Counted from the first letter of the stretch, positions 26,277 through 36,381 are shown. The stretch is DNA of 64,000 bases from Candidatus Eremiobacteraceae bacterium (GCA_035710745.1 DASTCX010000016.1:186001-250000), one strand, 5' to 3'. The notes: a model not told the origin generated them from the sequence alone. Translations and numbers: made by a program.

Positions 26277-26705
26277 CTAGACCGAGATCTCTCGCAGCAC
26301 GAGCCGGCTGTACGTGTCTTGCACGCCGGTCTTTTCGCGCAGCGCGCCGATGACCGTGTCGAGATCGTCGGTGTCGCGACATGCGACGCGCAACTGATAG
26401 TCCGACTTGCCAGTCATGAGCGTCGCGCTCAACACGCCGGGGATATCTTTCACCGACGTTTCGAAGCCCGATCGCGACAGCGCCGGCGGAAGGCGCACGT
26501 CGATGAGCGCGAGGAGCGAACGCCCGACACGCGCGTGATCGACCGAAGCGTGAAAACCTGTGATGACGCCAAGTCTCACGAGGCGTCGCAGTCTTTCCGC
26601 GGCTGCGTTCGCACTCAGGCTGACGCGTGTGCCGAGGTCGCGGTAGCTTATCCGCCCATCCCGCGACACGATGCCGAGAATTTCCCTGTCGAGTTCATCA
26701 AGCAC
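26277..26705 (-). CDS. Lrp/AsnC-family transcriptional regulator
   Basis: 142 residues from GTG 26705, which matches the family opening VLDELDREILGIVSRDGRIS better than the longer frame. An N-terminal HTH (DLGTRVSLSANAAAERLRRL) is followed by a RAM ligand-binding domain (LLALIDVRLP, TGKSDYQLRVACRD). These regulators sense amino acids as octamers. Directly upstream are two tandem 17-bp direct repeats that look like its own binding sites. It converges on glyQS; a link to glycine is possible but not shown. Confidence 0.88.
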   Translation of the reverse strand: MLDELDREILGIVSRDGRISYRDLGTRVSLSANAAAERLRRLVRLGVITGFHASVDHARVGRSLLALIDVRLPPALSRSGFETSVKDIPGVLSATLMTGKSDYQLRVACRDTDDLDTVIGALREKTGVQDTYSRLVLREISV

Positions 26706-27062
26706 GGCGATGCTCTCACTACTAGTTTTATGGTACCTACTAATATTATGGTAGTTGCCCCGGGTCGCCTGCGATTGGCACAGAGTTGGCGGCTTTTCTG
26801 CGCTAAAACGGCGAGCGACGTCCGACAAGCAACGCGCACCGAAGATATCTAGCGATCGGCCTCCGATTTTGTTGCAAACCCTCGCGCCGACGCTTGCGGC
26901 CGTCGGAAAAGGTCCCTAGTTGTCCCGCGTCAAAAGACAGCAACGGCTTATCATGCCGCGCCGGCCCGCCGACCTCATGGGGCCGAGTGGGGTTTTTATT
27001 CGCGACCCGCCAGGCGCCCGCACGGGCGCCGTTCCAGGCGGCGTCTATCGGGGGCATCCGCG
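26706..27062. other. Intergenic region between the Lrp gene and ppdK (divergent)
   Basis: Holds the AT-rich Lrp operator region (26719-26753) and a perfect hairpin GGCGCCCG-CA-CGGGCGCC (27013-27030) about 32 bases before the ppdK start. The middle part (26830-27000) contains no gene I can support; frames there lack start sites and family resemblance. Confidence 0.6.
26719..26753 (-). promoter_or_regulatory. Tandem 17-bp direct repeats, probable Lrp operator
   Basis: Minus strand: TACCATAATATTAGTAG (26753-26737) followed one base later by TACCATAAAACTAGTAG (26735-26719), differing at two positions with an 18-bp period. The region is strikingly AT-rich for this chromosome and contains CATAAT/CATAAA sequences usable as -10 elements, so binding would overlap the regulator's own promoter. 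Confidence 0.65.
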
Positions 27063-30000
27063 TTGAGATCTTCCAAACCAGCGCCGAAATCGAAGAAGCC
27101 GGTCAGATCCGCGCGCGCATCCGCGCGGCCCGCCGCGAAAAGCGCACCGAAAAGCGTTCCCTCGAAGAGCGCATCTTCGAAGGCGGCCAAGAAGCCCACG
27201 AACGGCAAGGCGAGCGTCAAACTGCCCGCGTCGAAAACGCTCGCTGCAAAAGTGCCGCCCGCCAAAGTGCCAGCCGCGAAAATACCAGCCGCGAAAATAC
27301 CAGCCGCGAAAATACCGGCCGCAAAAGCGCTCGCGGTAAAGACTCCTCCGGCAAAAGCGACATCGAAAAAGGGCGAGCCGCGAGCCGCTGAAACTCAGAC
27401 GCCGCCCGCGCCGGTCGAAGCGCCGCCGCAACCCGAAGAAGAGCAAGAGCCGGTCTACAAGATCGAGCCGATCCCCGTGCTCGCCGACATCGTCCGCAAG
27501 CCGATGCCGCCGCTGCCGCCGCCGAAACGTGTCCAAACGAAGAAGCTCGACCCGCCGACGAAGCTCAACCTCGTCAAGATGACGTATTCGTTCGAGGAGG
27601 GCGGCGCGGAACTGCGCGATCTCCTCGGCGGAAAAGGCGCCGGTCTCGGCGAGATGACGCGCATCGGCTTGCCGGTGCCGCCCGGATTCACGATCACGAC
27701 AGAAGTTTGCCGGCGCTACATGGAGCTCGGGCGCCAACTCCCGCCGGGACTCGAGGAAGAGATCCACCGGCGCGTCGCCGAGCTCGAGCGCAAGACCGGC
27801 AAGGAGTTCGGCGGCGAGACCGATCCGCTGCTCGTGTCGGTCCGCTCAGGCGCGCGCGTCAGCATGCCGGGCATGATGGACACGGTCCTCAATCTCGGCC
27901 TCAACAACCGCACGTGCAACGCGCTCGTCGTCCTCACGAAGAACGACAAGTTCGCGTGGGATGCGTACCGGCGTTTCGTCCAGATGTTCGCGACCGTCGT
28001 GCTCGGCATGAAGCGCGAGCCGTTCGATGAGGTCGTCAAGCGCTACATCGCCAAGGCGCGCATCGAATCGGAATCCGATCTCACAGCGCTCGCCTTCCGC
28101 AATATGACGAGCGAGTTCAAAGCGCTCGTGCGGCATCACACGAAAAAGGATTTCCCAGAAGACGTCTTCGTCCAGCTGCGCATGGCGGTCGAAGCGGTCT
28201 TCAACTCGTGGAACAGCAAGCGCGCGATCGAGTATCGCAAGCACGAACGCATCCCCGATTGGTGGGGCACCGCGGTGAACGTCGTCGCGATGGTCTTCGG
28301 CAATATGGGCGAGGACTCGGGCACGGGAGTCGCGTTCACGCGCAACCCCTCGACCGGCGACAAGAAACTCTACGGCGAGTTCTTGCCGAACGCGCAGGGC
28401 GAAGATGTCGTGTCGGGCAGCCGCACGCCGTTCCCGATCGCCGAGCTCGAGAAGCGCAACCCGAAGCTCTACAAACAGTTCGCCGACATCGCCGCGTCGC
28501 TCGAGAAGCATTACCACGACATGCAGGACATCGAGTTCACCGTCGAGCGCGGCAAGCTCTACGTGCTGCAATGCCGCAGCGGCAAGCGAAGCGCAGCGGC
28601 CGCGATCCAGATCGCGGCGGACATGGTCAAGGAGCACCTCATCCAGCGCGAGGAGGCGCTCACGCGGATCGATCCAGGATCGATCCAGGCGCTGCTCCAC
28701 GCGCAGCTCGACGAGAAAGCTCGCGGAACGCCCCTTACGAAAGGCCTCAACGCGGCGCCGGGCGCGGCCGCTGGCATCGTCGTCTTCGATCCGGACACCG
28801 CCGTCGAGATGAAGCGCGAGAACAAGAAGACGATCCTCGTCCGGCCGATGACGACACCCGATGACGTCCACGGCATGATCGCGGCGGAAGGCATTCTCAC
28901 GTCGCAGGGCGGCGCGACGTCGCACGCGGCCGTCGTCGCCCGCGGCATGGGCAAGCCGGCGGTCGTCGGGACCGAATCGATCCTCATCGACCTTCGGTCG
29001 CGTACGTTCACCGTGAAAGGTCACGTCGTCCGCGAGGGTGATTCGATCACGATCGACGGCACGACCGGCAACGTCTACCTCGGCGAGCTGCCGATGCAGG
29101 CGGCGCGGCTTTCGCCCCAGTTCCAGCACATCCTCGCATGGGCCGACGATTTCAAACGGCTCGGCGTCTATGCGAACGCCGACACGCCCGAAGACGCGCA
29201 AAAGGCGCGCGACTTCGGCGCCGAAGGCATCGGGCTGTGCCGCACCGAGCACATGTTCATGCAGACCGAGCGTCTGCCGGTCGTCCAAGAGATGATCATG
29301 GCGGAGACGCCCGACTCGAGACGCAAATGTCTCGAGCAACTGCTGCCGATGCAGCGCGACGATTTCCGGGGCATCCTCAAGGCGATGAAGGGGTTGCCGG
29401 TGACGATCCGGCTGCTCGATCCGCCGCTCCACGAGTTCTTGCCGAGCCTCGAAGATCTGCTCGTCGAGACGACCGAGCTGCGCGTGAGCAAAGCCGATCC
29501 GTCGCTGCTCGCGAAAAAGGAGAAGGTCCTCAGGCGCGTGCGCGCGCTCCACGAGACCAATCCGATGCTCGGCTTGCGCGTGTGCCGCCTCGGCATCGTC
29601 TATCCCGAGATCTATCAGATGCAGGTACGCGGGATCATGGAGGCCGCTGCCGAGCTGAAGAAAGAGAAGGTCGACGTGCGCCCGCTCATCATGATCCCCG
29701 GCGTAGGGACCGTGACCGAGATGAAAGCGCTGCGCGACCTCGTCGTCAACGAAGCGGAGCGTATCCTCAAAGAAGCGGGCGTCAAGGTCCATTACGAGGT
29801 CGGCACGATGATCGAGCTGCCGCGCGCGTGCCTCGTCGCGCATCGCATCGCCGAGCATGCCGAGTTCTTCTCGTTCGGCACGAACGACCTGACGCAGACG
29901 GTTTTCGGCTACTCGCGCGACGATGCCGAGGGCTCGTTCATCCCGGTCTATCTCGACCGCAAGATCTTGCGCGAGGACCCGTTCCAAGTCATCGATCAAG

Positions 30001-30263
30001 ACGGCGTCGGCGAGATGATGAAGATGGCGATGGAGCGCGGCCGTATGACGCGCGACGACATGAAGATCGGCATCTGCGGCGAGCACGGCGGCGACCCGAC
30101 CTCGGTCGAGTTCTGCCACAAGATCGGGCTCGACTACGTGTCGTGTTCGCCGTTCCGCGTGCCCGTCGCGCGCCTTGCGGCCGCGCGCTCGGTGCTGCGC
30201 GAGCAGGCGGAGGCCGCCGCAGCGGCGTCTGACGGTAAGAAGAAGAAAGTCGATCAAGACTGA
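27063..30263 (+). CDS. ppdK: Pyruvate, phosphate dikinase with a histone-H1-like N-terminal extension
   Basis: 1066 residues from TTG 27063. The enzyme proper starts near residue 175 (TYSFEEGGAELRDLLGGKGAGLGEM) and contains the swivelling phosphohistidine motif GGATSHAAVVARGMGKPAVV (His near residue 620) and the C-terminal CGEHGGDPTS with the catalytic Cys. PPDK interconverts pyruvate + ATP + Pi and PEP + AMP + PPi. The first 170 residues are Lys/Ala/Pro-rich with near-perfect pentapeptide repeats (PAAKI), resembling bacterial histone-H1-like tails and absent from typical PPDK. GGGGG upstream supports the start only weakly. Confidence 0.93.
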   Translation: MRSSKPAPKSKKPVRSARASARPAAKSAPKSVPSKSASSKAAKKPTNGKASVKLPASKTLAAKVPPAKVPAAKIPAAKIPAAKIPAAKALAVKTPPAKATSKKGEPRAAETQTPPAPVEAPPQPEEEQEPVYKIEPIPVLADIVRKPMPPLPPPKRVQTKKLDPPTKLNLVKMTYSFEEGGAELRDLLGGKGAGLGEMTRIGLPVPPGFTITTEVCRRYMELGRQLPPGLEEEIHRRVAELERKTGKEFGGETDPLLVSVRSGARVSMPGMMDTVLNLGLNNRTCNALVVLTKNDKFAWDAYRRFVQMFATVVLGMKREPFDEVVKRYIAKARIESESDLTALAFRNMTSEFKALVRHHTKKDFPEDVFVQLRMAVEAVFNSWNSKRAIEYRKHERIPDWWGTAVNVVAMVFGNMGEDSGTGVAFTRNPSTGDKKLYGEFLPNAQGEDVVSGSRTPFPIAELEKRNPKLYKQFADIAASLEKHYHDMQDIEFTVERGKLYVLQCRSGKRSAAAAIQIAADMVKEHLIQREEALTRIDPGSIQALLHAQLDEKARGTPLTKGLNAAPGAAAGIVVFDPDTAVEMKRENKKTILVRPMTTPDDVHGMIAAEGILTSQGGATSHAAVVARGMGKPAVVGTESILIDLRSRTFTVKGHVVREGDSITIDGTTGNVYLGELPMQAARLSPQFQHILAWADDFKRLGVYANADTPEDAQKARDFGAEGIGLCRTEHMFMQTERLPVVQEMIMAETPDSRRKCLEQLLPMQRDDFRGILKAMKGLPVTIRLLDPPLHEFLPSLEDLLVETTELRVSKADPSLLAKKEKVLRRVRALHETNPMLGLRVCRLGIVYPEIYQMQVRGIMEAAAELKKEKVDVRPLIMIPGVGTVTEMKALRDLVVNEAERILKEAGVKVHYEVGTMIELPRACLVAHRIAEHAEFFSFGTNDLTQTVFGYSRDDAEGSFIPVYLDRKILREDPFQVIDQDGVGEMMKMAMERGRMTRDDMKIGICGEHGGDPTSVEFCHKIGLDYVSCSPFRVPVARLAAARSVLREQAEAAAAASDGKKKKVDQD
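27270..27329 (+). repeat. 15-bp tandem repeats in the ppdK N-terminal tail
   Basis: CCAGCCGCGAAAATA is repeated three times without change (27270-27314) with a degenerate fourth copy, encoding the pentapeptide series PAAKI. Such arrays expand and contract by slippage. Confidence 0.9.
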
Positions 30264-30277
30264 CGATGACCTGGGAG

Positions 30278-30316
30278 CGGTCGAGATTCATCTCGACCGG
30301 CCGAGCGTAGCTCGGC
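30278..30316. repeat. REP-like hairpin fused to a second-family hairpin
   Basis: Copy of the first family at 30278-30299 (core GGTCGAGATTCATCTCGACC) directly abutting GCCGAGCGTAGCTCGGC at 30300-30316. They fill the gap between ppdK and dgt and may act as transcription attenuators. Confidence 0.9.
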
Positions 30317-30337
30317 TGATGCGTGATACCTGAGGAA

Positions 30338-31420
30338 ATGCCCACCACCCACACCATCCGCGAAGAGCTCGAGGCGCGCGAGGCGGCGACCCTCTCGCCG
30401 CACGCGGCGCTCTCGAAGGACTCGCGCGGCAGGCGGACGCCCGAAGAGCCCGATCCTGTTCGGACGTGTTTCCAACGCGACCGCGACCGCATCGTGCACG
30501 CCAAAGCGTTCCGGCGCCTCATGCACAAGACGCAGGTCTTCCTCACGCCGCTCGGCGACCACTATCGGACCCGCCTCACGCATTCGATCGAGGTCATGCA
30601 GCTTTCGCGCTCGATCGCGCGCGGCCTCAATCTCAACGAAGACCTCGCTGAAGCGATCGCGCTCGGTCACGACCTCGGCCATTCGCCGTTCGGCCACGCG
30701 GGCGAATCCGCGCTCACCGAAGCATGGTCGAAGTACGAGCCCGGTGCGAAGTTCATCCATTCGCAACAGAGCTTGCGGGTCGTCATGTACATCGAGCGCC
30801 GCGGCGAAAAAATCGGCTTGAACCTCACCGAAGAGGTGCTCGACGGCATCGGCAAGCACAGCAAGAACAAAGGCAGCCTCGCGGGTTGGCAAGATCTGCC
30901 GTTCACGCTCGAAGGTCAGATCGTGCGCTATTGCGACCGGCTCGCATACATCAACCACGACATCGACGACGCGATCCGAGCGGGCGTCATCGCGGAAAGC
31001 GATCTGCCGCGCAAAGCGGTCGAAACGCTCGGGCCGAGCGGATCGATCCGCATCGAGACCGTCGTCCAAGACATGATCGCGCAGTGCCGAGGTAAGGACG
31101 AGATCAAACTGTCCGATCCGGTGCTCGAAGCGGTCGAGGCGATCAAAGACTTCATGTTCCGCAACGTCTATCTCAACGACGCGGCCAAGCGCGAAGAGCC
31201 GAAGGCGCAGAACATCGTCAAGCGTTTGTTCGAATACTACATGGAGCACCCGCACGAGCTGTCGCCGGAGTTCACAAACGGGCTGCCGGCCGACGACACG
31301 CTCGGTCGCCGCGTCTGCGACTACATCGCCGGCTTCACCGATCGTTTCGCCATCAAGCGCTTCCGCGAGCTCTTCGTCGATCCGCTCGAAGCGCAAGTGC
31401 CGAAGGAGTGGGATGTATGA
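30338..31420 (+). CDS. dgt: Deoxyguanosinetriphosphate triphosphohydrolase-like HD hydrolase
   Basis: 360 residues. The HD-domain metal residues are in TRLTHSIEVMQLSRSIARGL and ALGHDLGHSPFGHAGE, with the later Asp in INHDIDDAI. The family opening ATLSPHAALSKDSRGR is present. Dgt-type enzymes split dNTPs into deoxynucleoside and triphosphate. ATG 30338 and the in-frame GTG 30323 are both possible; neither has an ideally spaced Shine-Dalgarno. The stop overlaps the next gene's ATG (ATGA). dgt followed by dnaG and rpoD is a common bacterial order. Confidence 0.93.
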   Translation: MPTTHTIREELEAREAATLSPHAALSKDSRGRRTPEEPDPVRTCFQRDRDRIVHAKAFRRLMHKTQVFLTPLGDHYRTRLTHSIEVMQLSRSIARGLNLNEDLAEAIALGHDLGHSPFGHAGESALTEAWSKYEPGAKFIHSQQSLRVVMYIERRGEKIGLNLTEEVLDGIGKHSKNKGSLAGWQDLPFTLEGQIVRYCDRLAYINHDIDDAIRAGVIAESDLPRKAVETLGPSGSIRIETVVQDMIAQCRGKDEIKLSDPVLEAVEAIKDFMFRNVYLNDAAKREEPKAQNIVKRLFEYYMEHPHELSPEFTNGLPADDTLGRRVCDYIAGFTDRFAIKRFRELFVDPLEAQVPKEWDV

Positions 31421-32358
31421 GTATCTTGCTCGCGATCTGCATCATCGGCAGCTCGGTTTTCGCGAAATTACCTGCCGACAACCAACCGACGCTGCGGCAG
31501 GCGATCGTCGCCGCCGGCGTGACCGCGCCGAGCGGACACTTCGCGAATATCAACAATGAGATCACCGGCTGGTCGTACGAGTGCGACGGCAACAACTACG
31601 CTGCCGCGTATTTCGTGGCAAATGCGGGGCCGGCCGATTTAGGCAAGCTCTGGATCGCGCGTTACGACGACGGCAAGAAGACATGGACAGAATCATCGTC
31701 GATGCCGCCCGGATCGGGTGCCAAACAGGCTAACGCGCAGGAAGTCATCACGCTTTTCTACGACGGCTATTATCTCTACGTCCAGCTCCAAGATGCATCC
31801 AGGTCGCCGGCGACGTTGCAGTTCAATACCGATCTCACGTACAAACGCGAATTTTTCGGTGTGACGAAGGTAGGGATCACGAACGGCGCGCTGTTCTACG
31901 CGCCGAACACAAACGCGCTCCCCGGCGACCCGCTCGCGGCGATCTTCGATCCGGACTCGGGCACGTCGCGTGCCATCTTCCCACCAGCAAAGCCGACATC
32001 GACGATTGAATCCGGCGAGAAGTTGGAGGCCCAGGAGCTCAAGACGTGCGGCCAGCAGTGGTTCGACGAGCACGGCCTCAAGGTCGACCCCAAACACCCG
32101 TTCAGCGGAGTCGGCGATGCGCGCTCCAATCTCTCGACGGACTCGCTCGCTTTCGCGGTGATTTACGGGAACGGCCAGATGTGCCAAGAGGCTGAGCGCA
32201 ATCCCATTGGCGCGGTCTACGTTTACATCCACCCCGATGACCCGAAGCGGATGAGATTCGTAGAGCAACCCATCACCGACTGGAAGCACGTCGACGAACT
32301 GCAACTCGACCCATTGCTCACCAAAGAGAGCCTCGCCAAGCTCTTCAGCACGTCGTGA
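31417..32358 (+). CDS. Predicted secreted protein, unknown function
   Basis: 313 residues from ATG 31417, with GGAG upstream. The short hydrophobic start (SILLAICIIGSSVFA) is a signal peptide. The mature protein is soluble, contains few cysteines (YECDG, KTCGQ, GQMCQ) and no family I recognise. It is translationally coupled to dgt at one end and to another secreted protein at the other (GTGA), so the pair is probably exported together. The fold is likely beta-rich. Confidence 0.7.
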   Translation: MSILLAICIIGSSVFAKLPADNQPTLRQAIVAAGVTAPSGHFANINNEITGWSYECDGNNYAAAYFVANAGPADLGKLWIARYDDGKKTWTESSSMPPGSGAKQANAQEVITLFYDGYYLYVQLQDASRSPATLQFNTDLTYKREFFGVTKVGITNGALFYAPNTNALPGDPLAAIFDPDSGTSRAIFPPAKPTSTIESGEKLEAQELKTCGQQWFDEHGLKVDPKHPFSGVGDARSNLSTDSLAFAVIYGNGQMCQEAERNPIGAVYVYIHPDDPKRMRFVEQPITDWKHVDELQLDPLLTKESLAKLFSTS

Positions 32359-32864
32359 TCGCCCACGCCGCGTTGCCCTTGGCATTCGCGCTTGCGATCG
32401 CGTCGCCGGCGCCGTCACCAACAGTGAGCGCCGCGTTCGCCTCGCCTGCGCCCGCGGCGACCGCGATGCCGGTCTTAGCGGGCATAGCACTCGAAGAAAA
32501 CGCGAACGACGCACTTCGGATGTACGGCTGGCACCAAGATGAATGCGCCTCCATATCAGGGCGCGACGTGTGCGGGATCCCTCTGTTCTCACAGCACGTG
32601 ATCATCGTGCTCACGCTCGACAGCCGGGTCCACGTCGTCGGGGTCGAAGGGTCGAGCGACCCGAGGTCACACTACGCCGATCCGTTCAGCATAAAGCTCG
32701 GGGACCCGGTCGACCGGTTGACAACAGTCCGCGGGAAACCGGACGCGTCCTACGATGACGGCGACGATCTCATCGTCCGTTATGGTCTTTCCAATGGCGT
32801 CAACTGGATTTACAGGATCCACGACACGATGATCGATCAGATCGAGCTGAGCGACGGAACGTAG
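32355..32864 (+). CDS. Predicted secreted protein, unknown function
   Basis: 169 residues from GTG 32355. An Ala/Pro-rich signal peptide and linker (to about residue 40) precede a compact domain with VIIVLTLDSRVHVVGVEG and IKLGDPVDRLTTVRGKPD. That D-P-V-x-x-L-x-x-V-x-G-x-P-D pattern is reminiscent of periplasmic SmpA/BamE-like lipoproteins, but the resemblance is weak. Overlaps the previous gene by GTGA. Confidence 0.65.
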   Translation: MIAHAALPLAFALAIASPAPSPTVSAAFASPAPAATAMPVLAGIALEENANDALRMYGWHQDECASISGRDVCGIPLFSQHVIIVLTLDSRVHVVGVEGSSDPRSHYADPFSIKLGDPVDRLTTVRGKPDASYDDGDDLIVRYGLSNGVNWIYRIHDTMIDQIELSDGT

Positions 32865-32870
32865 AGCATA

Positions 32871-34643
32871 ATGCCGTTTGATGCCGGCGTCGTCGCCGAG
32901 ATCCAAGCGAAGGTCGATCTGCTCGCGTACGTCAGCCAGTACGTGACCTTGAAGAAGCGCGGCCGCGAGTACCTCGGGCTGTGTCCGTTCCACGCCGAGA
33001 AAACGCCGTCGTTCTCGCTCAACGCGGATAAGCAGCTCTGGCATTGCTACGGCTGCGACGCCGGCGGGGATCTCATCAAGTTCGTGCAGCGCTACGAGAA
33101 CGTCGACTTCCAGACGGCGCTGCGGATGCTCGCGCAGCGCGCCGGCGTCGAACTGCGCGAATCGAAAGACGCCGGCCGCCGCAGAAGCGAACGCGAAGCG
33201 ATCTACGAAGCGAACGCCGTCGCCGCATCATACTTCGCAGCGGAGCTCAAGAAGAGCCGCGCCGCGCTCGACTATCTGCGCAGCCGCGGCGTCGCACTTG
33301 AGACGGCGGAGAAGTTCGGCATCGGGTTCGCGCCGGACTCTTGGGACGGCTTCGTCGCCGCCGCGCGCAAGTCGGGCGTCGATCTCGAGCTGGCGGCGCG
33401 CGCCGGTCTCGTACGCGCGCGACCGCAGAGCGACGGGTACTACGATTTCTTCCGCAACCGCCTCATGTTCCCGATCCACAATCTCACCGGCGAGGTGATA
33501 GCGTTCGGCGGCCGCGCGCTCGGCGACGAGACGCCGAAGTACCTCAACACGCCGAGCACGGCCGCGTACACGAAAGGCCATCACGTCTACGCGCTCAACG
33601 TCGCGCGGCGCGCAGCGGCGGCGGACGGAGCGATCATCGTCGTCGAGGGGTATATCGACGCGATCGCCCTCCACCAAGCCGGCTTCGCGAACGCCGTCGC
33701 CAGCCTCGGCACGGCGTTCACTCTCGAACAAGCGCGCGAACTTCGGCGCGTCGCACCGAACGTCTACCTGAGCTTCGACGGCGACAAGGCGGGCGTCGCC
33801 GCGACGACGCGCAGCATCGATATGCTCGTCGACGAGGGGTTGACGGTCGAAGTCGTCGCGCTGCCCCCCGGGAAAGATCCCGATGAAATCGTGCGTACCC
33901 AGGGGGCACCGGGTTTTCGCGCGCTCCTCGACGGATCGGTGCCGTGGAAAGATTTCAAGCTCGAACTCGCGTTCCGCCACGCGGCGGCGGCGAAGTTCGT
34001 CAACCCATCCGACATCGCGCGCGAGGTGATGAAGGTCGTCGTCCAGGAGCGCGATCCGATCGTCCGCGACCGCTACGTGAAAGCGATCTCGCGCAAGCTC
34101 GATATTTCGGAGACCGCGCTGCGGCGCGTCGAACGCGGCGAGCCGAGCGCGGCGCGTGCTATGGGGCAGTATCCGCCGCGACGGCCGTTCGAGCAGATCC
34201 GCGCGCCGTCCGCGGAGCGCGAACTCGTCCAGCTGCTGGTCGTGCGGCCGGCGCTGGTCGAACGTGCAGCGTCGCGGATCGACGCGGACGAATTCGAAGA
34301 CGCCGTCATGTCCGACGTGTTCCGCCACCTGAGCGCGAATCGCGCCCGGCTCGCCGAGGGCATGAACCCGCTGACGCTCTTCACGGAGGATGCGGTCGGC
34401 GCGGACTTGTCTCGTCTTGCGCTCTCGTCGCCGCCGCTCACGATCGAGGAGGACGAACAACGCTTCGACCGATTGATCGAGCGCTTCGAGCGGAAGCGGA
34501 TGGAGCGGAGGCTTTCCACGATAGATGAAGAACTCAACGGGCTCCTGACCCGTGGATTGCCCGTGCCCGACGTGCTGAGAGACGAATATAATTCGCTCAC
34601 GACGTCGTTGCGTGGGTCTAGGCCGAATGGCAAAGAGGAATGA
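32871..34643 (+). CDS. dnaG: DNA primase
   Basis: 590 residues. Zinc finger: [17 protein letters not shown] and [11 protein letters not shown] (about residues 38-65). The TOPRIM core includes [15 protein letters not shown] and [13 protein letters not shown] (about residues 255-310). A C-terminal helicase-binding domain follows. DnaG makes RNA primers for chromosome replication. It overlaps or abuts rpoD, forming the conserved macromolecular-synthesis pair. Confidence 0.97.
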   Translation: MPFDAGVVAEIQAKVDLLAYVSQYVTLKKRGREYLGLCPFHAEKTPSFSLNADKQLWHCYGCDAGGDLIKFVQRYENVDFQTALRMLAQRAGVELRESKDAGRRRSEREAIYEANAVAASYFAAELKKSRAALDYLRSRGVALETAEKFGIGFAPDSWDGFVAAARKSGVDLELAARAGLVRARPQSDGYYDFFRNRLMFPIHNLTGEVIAFGGRALGDETPKYLNTPSTAAYTKGHHVYALNVARRAAAADGAIIVVEGYIDAIALHQAGFANAVASLGTAFTLEQARELRRVAPNVYLSFDGDKAGVAATTRSIDMLVDEGLTVEVVALPPGKDPDEIVRTQGAPGFRALLDGSVPWKDFKLELAFRHAAAAKFVNPSDIAREVMKVVVQERDPIVRDRYVKAISRKLDISETALRRVERGEPSAARAMGQYPPRRPFEQIRAPSAERELVQLLVVRPALVERAASRIDADEFEDAVMSDVFRHLSANRARLAEGMNPLTLFTEDAVGADLSRLALSSPPLTIEEDEQRFDRLIERFERKRMERRLSTIDEELNGLLTRGLPVPDVLRDEYNSLTTSLRGSRPNGKEE

Positions 34644-35901
34644 CCCCTTAGCGATGTCCCCCCGCAGCTCGAAACGCCCAGCAGACGACGATCAACCGAA
34701 GGACCCGAACCCGCAGCAACCCGACGCTGCTGCGGCCGCCGCTGCACGCGCTACAGCGGTCAAGTCGCTCATCGAACGCGGCAAGAAAAAAGGCTCGCTG
34801 ACCTACGACGAGGTCGCAGCGGTCTCTGCACAATTCGACGAGGACGATCCCGAGAAGAGCAACGAGCTCGTCGAAGAGATCATGGCGGCGGGCATCGAGA
34901 TCACCGAGTTGCCTGAAGTCGGCGCGGAAGAGAAGGAAGACGCGGAGACAGAGCCCACGCCGGTCGAAGAGCCGACCGACGAAAGCCTGCTGCCTCCGGG
35001 CATGTCGCTCGACGATCCGGTCAGGCTGTATCTCAAAGAGATCGGGCGCGTGCCGCTGCTCGATATGGCGCAGGAACAGGAGCTCGCTCGCGCCATCGAG
35101 CGCGCCGAAGAAGAGACCGATCGCGCGAAGAACAACGGCGGCGCCGCGAACCCGCTCATCATCGAAGCCGGCGAGGCGGCGAAGCGCCATCTGACCGAGG
35201 CGAACCTGCGACTCGTCGTCAGCATCGCGCGCAAGTATGTCGGACGAGGCATGCTCTTCCTCGACCTCATCCAGGAAGGCAACCTCGGCCTGATCCGTGC
35301 GGTCGAGAAGTTCGACTACAAAAAGGGTTACAAGTTCTCGACGTATGCGACGTGGTGGATCCGCCAGGCGATCACCCGCGCGCTCGCCGATCAGGCGCGA
35401 ACGATCCGCATCCCGGTGCACATGGTCGAGACGATCAATCGGCTCGTCAAGATATCGCGTCAGTTGCTCCAAGAGCTCGGCCGCGATCCGTCGGTGGAAG
35501 AGATCGCCAAAGAGATGAGCCTCTCGGCCGACAAGGTGCGCGAAGTCATGAAGATCGCGCAAGAGCCGATCTCGCTCGAGACGCCGATCGGCGCGGAAGA
35601 AGACAGCCATCTCGGCGACTTCATCGAGGATCCGGAAGCGATCGCTCCGGCTGAAGCCGCGTCGGTGACGATGCTCAAGCAGAAGATGGGCGACGTGCTG
35701 CGCAATCTCACCGATCGCGAACGCAAAGTGCTCGTCCTGCGATTCGGTTTGGAAGACGGTCACCAGCGGACGCTCGAGGAAGTCGGCCAGGAATTCGGCG
35801 TGACGCGCGAGCGCATCCGGCAGATCGAGGCGAAGGCTCTGCGTAAGCTACGCCATCCCAGCCGTGGCAAAGCGCTGAAGGACTACTGGCAAGCGGACTA
35901 A
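34627..35901 (+). CDS. rpoD: Principal sigma factor RpoD/SigA
   Basis: About 424 residues from ATG 34627 (ATG 34654 is an alternative with AGAGGAA upstream). Region 1.2 is [17 protein letters not shown], region 2 contains [20 protein letters not shown], and region 4.2 is [21 protein letters not shown] region 1.1-like helical part and an acidic linker precede it. It directs RNA polymerase to housekeeping promoters such as the TTGACA/TATACT element at 24448. The gene converges on the KGG-protein gene with a two-base gap. Confidence 0.97.
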   Translation: MAKRNDPLAMSPRSSKRPADDDQPKDPNPQQPDAAAAAAARATAVKSLIERGKKKGSLTYDEVAAVSAQFDEDDPEKSNELVEEIMAAGIEITELPEVGAEEKEDAETEPTPVEEPTDESLLPPGMSLDDPVRLYLKEIGRVPLLDMAQEQELARAIERAEEETDRAKNNGGAANPLIIEAGEAAKRHLTEANLRLVVSIARKYVGRGMLFLDLIQEGNLGLIRAVEKFDYKKGYKFSTYATWWIRQAITRALADQARTIRIPVHMVETINRLVKISRQLLQELGRDPSVEEIAKEMSLSADKVREVMKIAQEPISLETPIGAEEDSHLGDFIEDPEAIAPAEAASVTMLKQKMGDVLRNLTDRERKVLVLRFGLEDGHQRTLEEVGQEFGVTRERIRQIEAKALRKLRHPSRGKALKDYWQAD

Positions 35902-35903
35902 CG

Positions 35904-36215
35904 CTACGTCTTTTTCGACGCCTTCTTGCCTTCTTCGATCAGCTTCTTGACTTTTTGACCGCCGATCTGTCCGATCGTCTCGTAGAATTTCGGCCCGTAG
36001 CGATTGCGCGTCGCTTCGCCGCCCTTCTTGCCGCCGAGCTTGCCGATGTTCTCGTAGAACTCGTGTCCGTGCGAGTGTTTCGTCGCCTCGCCGCCCTTGC
36101 GGCCGATGCGCTCGTAGAACTCCGAGCCATAGCGCTGCTTGACGGTCTGGCCGCCCTTGCGGCCGGCCTCGCGGACCGTCATGCCTTCGGAGGGTTTTTG
36201 ATTTTTCGATGCCAT
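35904..36215 (-). CDS. KGG-repeat general stress protein (GsiB-like)
   Basis: 103 residues from the ATG at 36215 (MASKNQKPSEGMTVREAG). It carries four or more copies of the R/K-K-G-G motif with intervening F-Y-E-x-I-G (GSEFYERIGRKGGEATK, HEFYENIGKLGGKKGG). This is the Gly-rich hydrophilin pattern of GsiB, induced by drought, glucose or heat stress in Bacillus. It is probably unstructured and protective. The upstream in-frame ATG 36260 adds 15 unrelated residues and is less likely. Confidence 0.88.
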   Translation of the reverse strand: MASKNQKPSEGMTVREAGRKGGQTVKQRYGSEFYERIGRKGGEATKHSHGHEFYENIGKLGGKKGGEATRNRYGPKFYETIGQIGGQKVKKLIEEGKKASKKT

Positions 36216-36381
36216 GAAGAATTTGGGGACCCTTGCTTGAACTGTTGCCCTACCTGACACATTCTACGCATGCTCGGCGGAGATAACTCTCGGGACGACG
36301 CACGGTGCGGTACAAGGCCCCGTCCTCGTATGCGACTAATGCCGCGGCGACGATGACGAGACCACGACGCAGGGGGTTTTC

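Noticed and set aside
26706-26828. N-terminal extension of the Lrp gene up to ATG 26828
   Set aside because: The extra 41 residues would be encoded by the AT-rich operator repeats; family members start at VLDELDREIL.
27846-30257. 803-codon open frame on the minus strand opposite ppdK
   Set aside because: It is the antisense mirror of a GC-rich gene with strong codon bias; the composition is Arg/His/Asp-heavy with no domain, and the plus strand encodes an unmistakable PPDK.
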